Source: Cytophagales bacterium (GTDB lineage Bacteria; Bacteroidota; Bacteroidia; Cytophagales; MED-G16). From it: a DNA stretch of 34,321 nucleotides. Below are positions 30,677-34,321 of the stretch, in pieces. Under the pieces are notes generated by a model. That model had not been told where the DNA came from. It was given only the letters and a program-made list of their open reading frames with translations, and ran no database searches. The translations under genes and the position numbers were made by a program. The number at the start of each line of letters is the position of its first letter. The stretch's first letter is position 1. Where the stretch lies: contig JAPYTU010000008.1 in the NCBI GenBank assembly GCA_029940715.1, positions 1 through 34,321 on the forward strand, given 5' to 3'.

Positions 30677-33600
30677 TTAAAAAGATATAAATTTTATATT
30701 ATTATCCTCAATCATATTATTAATCTGACTTACATAAGTATTTAATAACTTATTAAAATTTGCTAATTCATTATTTAACTCTTCTTTTATAACATTAAAA
30801 AATTCTATTGATTGATCAGTAGGTGGAAAATCTCCTCTTTGGGAATCACCCATCAAAAATGCTAATCTATTATTAATTCTTATACCATAATTAAGAGGAT
30901 CTTGTCTGCTTTGATTTTTTGTCATATGAATTCTATTTTCAATAACTGATAATTTATTAGAAAATTCATTAATTAGTGATAATAACTGCTTCTTATCAGA
31001 AGATTTATCTATAATATATTGTAAATCTTTCCTAATTTTTCTTATATCTATAATAGTCTGATTTGCTTTTGAAACTTGATCCCTAACAGAAATTAAAAAA
31101 TTAAATTGTTCTAAATAATCATTTTGAGTATTAGATAATCTTGGATCTTTTAAAATTTCAAAATCTTGTGACATCACCGCATCATTATATGTTAATCTTA
31201 CTTTATAAGTACCTGGCAAAGCTTTAGGTCCAATATTTGGAGAAGAATACAGTATCATTCCATCAAATGATTTAAAGCCCGGATATCTCATATCCCAAAT
31301 CAATTTATTTCCTCCACTTTTAGGAGATAAAGATTTTATGTTATTTTCAGAAAGAGCATATTCAATATCATTTGTGTTACTTAAAACTGGCTTTTCTAAT
31401 GAAGAAAGTAGTTTTTCTTTATTGTTTGTAAATGATCTTATTAAATTATTATTATTATCTATAATGGATATCTTAACATAATCATTCTCATTAAATTCTT
31501 TTAATGTATAATTTATAATTACTCCATTAGGATGATTAACTCCATTTAAAAGATTATTAGACCTTCCCCATCCTCCCGATTGGTGCATTCTATAAGTAAT
31601 ATCTGGTTTATATAGATATGATTCGCTGAATAAAACATCATCATTTAGTTGGTGTAATGGTGTTAAATCATCAATGATCCAAAAACTTCTACCATGAGTT
31701 GCAACAATTAGATCATTGTCTTTAATTTTTAAATCCCTAATAGATGTTATTGGTAAGTTTAATTGAAAAGGTTTCCAACTATTTCCATCATCAAATGAAA
31801 TATACATACCCCACTCTGTACCAGAATATAATAAACCCTCTCTTTTTTTATCTGACCTTATAACTCTTGTATAATAATTAGATTTTATTCCATTAGTTAT
31901 TAATGTCCAATTCTTTCCATAATCTTCTGTTTTATATAAATATGGATTATAATCTCCAAATTTATAAGAAGTTGCGGCAACATAAGCTTTCCCTTTTTTA
32001 AATAAACTTATATCTATTGAATTAATCATATTTAATTTAGGAGACATAGTTTCAGGTGGCGTAACATTTTCCCATGTTTGTCCAGCATCTTTAGATACAT
32101 GTATTAATCCATCATCACTACCTACCCATATAACATTATTTTCAATTTCAGATTCAGCTATAGCAAAAATATTTGCATAAAACTCTGCTCCAGTATTATC
32201 CTGGGTTATTAATCCACCTGAAGACTCAATAGTTTTTGGCAAATTTCTAGTTAAATCACCAGATATCGTATTCCATGTTTGACCTTCATTAGTTGTTACA
32301 TGTAAATAATTTGAACCAGCATATAGCTTATTTGGATTATTAGGACTAAACATTACAGGGAAATTCCAATTAAATCTATACTTCATAACTTCAGCACCAG
32401 AACCAGCTGGATTATCAGGCCAAATATTAACAGATCTTATTTGATTAGTTGAGTGATCCATTCTCATCATATAACCCTTATAAGTACCTCCATAAACTAT
32501 ATCATTATTTAAAGGATCTGGTGCTAAATGAGCACTTTCACCACCCGCTGTTGATTCCCAATCTTTATCTGATATTGAACTACTAGATGTTCTACTCTTT
32601 ATTCGTATAGTGCTATTATCTTGCTGTGCTCCATATATTCTATATGGAAATGAATTGTCAGTAGTTACTCTATAAAATTGAGCTGTTGGTTGGTTATAGT
32701 ATGTAGACCAATTATTTCCTCCATCATTTGAAATTTGTGCTCCACCATCATCTGCAATAATCATTCTCATGTTATTATTTGGATCTATCCATAAATCATG
32801 ATGATCTCCATGAGGTGCATTTTTTAATTTAAATGTTTTACCCCCATCAGAAGAAACACCATAACTTACATTTAAAATATATATTTTATCCTCATTTTCA
32901 GTATCAGCATAAATTCTAGTATAATACCATGCCCTTTGTCTTAAAGATCTATTAGAATTAATTTTAGACCAACTATTTCCTCCGTCATCTGATCTAAATA
33001 AGCCACCATTTTTTGCTTCTATCATAGCCCAAATTCTTTTAGAATTTAATGGAGATATTGCTAATCCAACAATACCCCATGGAAAATTAGGCAAACCCTC
33101 AAAAGTTGAAATATCTTCCCATGTGTTTCCCTCATCAAAACTTCTAAAAATTTTACTATCAGGACCCCCACTATCCATCCTATATCCATTTCTTTTCATT
33201 TGCCAAGTAGAAGCATAAATTATCCTAGAATTATTAGGATCAATAATTACATCTCCAACTCCAGCTTTATCTGATACAAATAATATTTTTTTCCAATTTT
33301 TTCCACCATCAATAGATTTATATAAACCCCTTTCCTTATTAGGTTTCCATAAATTTCCAATAACACCAACATATAAAACATCTGGATTAGATGGATGAAT
33401 TCTTATTCTAGAAACGTGCTCAGAATTAGGTAACCCTATAAATTCCCAAGTTTCTCCAGCATCCATACTTTTCCAAGCACCCCTACCAGAAGAAACATTA
33501 CCTCTTAACGTTTGTTCTCCTTCACCAACATATATAACATTAGGATCAGATTCTGATACTGCTATTGATCCTATAGATCCTCCAAAATATCCATCACTAA

Positions 33601-33865
33601 TAGATTTCCAAGTATTACCAGCATCAGTTGTTTTCCAAACACCACCGCCAGCAGTTCCCATATAATAGGTATTATCATCACCAACTACACCAGAAACAGT
33701 TCCTGACCTCCCACCTCTAAATGGACCAATTAATCTATAATCAATAGAATTATACAGGTTTTCATTATAAGAAAGTTGTTTCTTATTTGAATTACCTCTT
33801 TGAGAAAATAATTCGCTATTAAAATTAAAAAGTAATATTAGGTATATAAAAAATGTTTTTTTCAT
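30677..33865 (-). CDS. Asp-box (sortilin/VPS10-type) beta-propeller protein, exported
   Basis: A 1062-residue exported protein with a signal peptide (about 1-21, IYLILLFNFNSELFSQ). Residues about 40-740 form a large beta-propeller of the BNR/Asp-box kind. I count 11 boxes of the S/T-x-D-x-G-x-x-W form, among them TTDAGNTW, SMDAGETW, SIDGGKNW, SFDEGNTW, SDDGGNSW, SNDGGNNW and SKDAGQTW. Such propellers occur in sialidases, photosystem assembly factors and VPS10 domains. No sialidase RIP motif or catalytic set is evident, so binding rather than hydrolysis is likely. The last 300 residues include a beta-rich segment (GGNKLIWDMRYPGF) and a helical tail near 915-1055. Many Bacteroidota genomes encode this architecture, usually annotated as glycosyl hydrolase; its true role is unknown. 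Confidence 0.88.
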   Translation of the reverse strand: MKKTFFIYLILLFNFNSELFSQRGNSNKKQLSYNENLYNSIDYRLIGPFRGGRSGTVSGVVGDDNTYYMGTAGGGVWKTTDAGNTWKSISDGYFGGSIGSIAVSESDPNVIYVGEGEQTLRGNVSSGRGAWKSMDAGETWEFIGLPNSEHVSRIRIHPSNPDVLYVGVIGNLWKPNKERGLYKSIDGGKNWKKILFVSDKAGVGDVIIDPNNSRIIYASTWQMKRNGYRMDSGGPDSKIFRSFDEGNTWEDISTFEGLPNFPWGIVGLAISPLNSKRIWAMIEAKNGGLFRSDDGGNSWSKINSNRSLRQRAWYYTRIYADTENEDKIYILNVSYGVSSDGGKTFKLKNAPHGDHHDLWIDPNNNMRMIIADDGGAQISNDGGNNWSTYYNQPTAQFYRVTTDNSFPYRIYGAQQDNSTIRIKSRTSSSSISDKDWESTAGGESAHLAPDPLNNDIVYGGTYKGYMMRMDHSTNQIRSVNIWPDNPAGSGAEVMKYRFNWNFPVMFSPNNPNKLYAGSNYLHVTTNEGQTWNTISGDLTRNLPKTIESSGGLITQDNTGAEFYANIFAIAESEIENNVIWVGSDDGLIHVSKDAGQTWENVTPPETMSPKLNMINSIDISLFKKGKAYVAATSYKFGDYNPYLYKTEDYGKNWTLITNGIKSNYYTRVIRSDKKREGLLYSGTEWGMYISFDDGNSWKPFQLNLPITSIRDLKIKDNDLIVATHGRSFWIIDDLTPLHQLNDDVLFSESYLYKPDITYRMHQSGGWGRSNNLLNGVNHPNGVIINYTLKEFNENDYVKISIIDNNNNLIRSFTNNKEKLLSSLEKPVLSNTNDIEYALSENNIKSLSPKSGGNKLIWDMRYPGFKSFDGMILYSSPNIGPKALPGTYKVRLTYNDAVMSQDFEILKDPRLSNTQNDYLEQFNFLISVRDQVSKANQTIIDIRKIRKDLQYIIDKSSDKKQLLSLINEFSNKLSVIENRIHMTKNQSRQDPLNYGIRINNRLAFLMGDSQRGDFPPTDQSIEFFNVIKEELNNELANFNKLLNTYVSQINNMIEDNNIKFISF

Positions 33866-33890
33866 AATTAAGTTATTGTCTATTTAAATT

Positions 33891-33919
33891 CAATATAATA
33901 ATTAATATTTTGAAATCAA
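33891..33919 (-). promoter_or_regulatory. -33/-7 promoter of the Asp-box protein gene
   Basis: On the minus strand TTG (33919-33917), 19 bases and TATATTG (33897-33891) fit the same pattern as the promoters at 8974, 9503 and 11039. The start codon lies 25 bases after the -7 box. Confidence 0.5.
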
Positions 33920-33978
33920 TAACTATTAGAGTAGTCAACAATAATAAATAGCTATTATATTATAATAAATAATATATA

Positions 33979-34009
33979 TTGACATTTTGTCAGTCTTATT
34001 GTAAATTTG
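33979..34009 (+). promoter_or_regulatory. -33/-7 promoter of miaB with an overlapping dyad
   Basis: TTG (33979-33981), 20 bases and TAAATTTG (34002-34009), a perfect -7 match, lie 11 bases before the miaB ATG. A perfect inverted repeat TGACA-TTT-TGTCA (33980-33992) overlaps the -33 element and could be an operator. Confidence 0.6.
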
Positions 34010-34020
34010 TCTAAATAATT

Positions 34021-34321
34021 ATGAAAAATAAATTTTATATAGAAAGTTATGGGTGTGCAATGAACTTTTCAGATAGTGAAATAGTTGCATCAATTCTTAA
34101 TAAAGAAGGATATGAATTATCAAAAAATCCCGAAGAAGCTAATCTAATACTTATAAATACATGTTCAATAAGAGATAAGGCAGAACAAACTATTAGAAAA
34201 AGATTAAAGTTATTTAATAAATACAAAAAAAATACCAACGAATTAAAAATTGGAATTCTTGGTTGCATGGCTGAAAGATTAAAAGAAAAATTATTAATTG
34301 AAGAAAAAATTGTAGATCTAG
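34021..34321 (+). CDS. miaB: tRNA-2-methylthio-N6-isopentenyladenosine synthase MiaB (3' partial)
   Basis: The first 100 residues of a methylthiotransferase of the MiaB/RimO family, cut by the window edge. MiaB is a radical-SAM enzyme that adds a methylthio group to i6A37 of tRNAs. The N-terminal UPF0004 domain binds an auxiliary [4Fe-4S] cluster, and its three Cys residues are seen: [13 protein letters not shown] near Cys12, [12 protein letters not shown] near Cys48 and LGCMAERLK near Cys82. The N-S/T-C-x-I-R-D-K-A wording fits MiaB better than RimO or MtaB, but the radical-SAM and TRAM domains are outside the window. The ATG is supported by a good promoter 11 bases upstream. Confidence 0.88.
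   Translation, partial: MKNKFYIESYGCAMNFSDSEIVASILNKEGYELSKNPEEANLILINTCSIRDKAEQTIRKRLKLFNKYKKNTNELKIGILGCMAERLKEKLLIEEKIVDL

Overview
The window comes from a very AT-rich bacterium (by eye roughly a quarter to 30 % G+C) that looks like a streamlined, probably aquatic member of the Bacteroidota, class Flavobacteriia. Four things support this. Most genes have no Shine-Dalgarno sequence. The promoters fit the Bacteroidota -33/-7 pattern (TTG or TTTG, 19-20 bases, then TAnnTTG or TAnnTTTG). There are many small lipoproteins with short signal peptides. Several gene types are typical of the class: long acyl-CoA dehydrogenase, GSII-type glutamine synthetase, an Asp-box propeller protein of the sortilin/VPS10 type, and a PD40-OmpA protein.

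Layout. 1-140 is the 3' end of smc. 211-3368 (+) holds an acyl-CoA dehydrogenase and an NSS-family Na+ symporter that overlap by one base. 3373-6964 (-) holds a MacB/FtsX-like ABC permease, glutamine synthetase, MsrA and a TPR lipoprotein. 7024-8516 (+) is a metal-homeostasis pair, a DtxR/MntR-type regulator and a ZIP transporter, with a perfect dyad operator just upstream. 8517-11653 is an accessory region of small genes, repeats and a gene fragment. 11654-15539 (+) carries mnmE, three small membrane or exported proteins of unknown function, and a Cys/Met-metabolism PLP enzyme. 15541-17208 (-) is asnB, 17263-19041 (+) is gamma-glutamyltransferase, and 19050-20339 (-) is an MFS transporter. 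20542-30557 (-) is a long, tightly spaced run: an S24-type XRE regulator, nitroreductase, thrS, infC, rpmI, rplT, lysA, a tiny membrane ORF, an SSS symporter, a D-2-hydroxyacid dehydrogenase and an OmpA protein. 30677-33865 (-) is the Asp-box protein. 34021 to the end (+) is the start of miaB.

The most unusual part is 8.5-11.65 kb, between the ZIP gene and mnmE. It contains (i) an 81-bp element with CCCAAA/TTTGGG ends present twice exactly 720 bp apart (8 mismatches), the second copy abutting mnmE; (ii) pairs of about 12-bp tandem motifs at four places; (iii) a repeated promoter module that places a -7 box 4-5 bases before an ATG, so the transcripts should be leaderless; (iv) tiny ORFs of 28 and 36 codons; (v) three small lipoprotein genes; and (vi) a fragment of a RibD-C/dihydrofolate-reductase-like gene. 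It resembles a modular, cassette-like insertion region that carries promoters but no visible recombinase. Other notable signals are twin 19-bp dyads before the S24-type repressor, a probable ATT start with a strong Shine-Dalgarno for infC in a genome that hardly uses one, and a 28-codon membrane peptide coupled to the SSS symporter.
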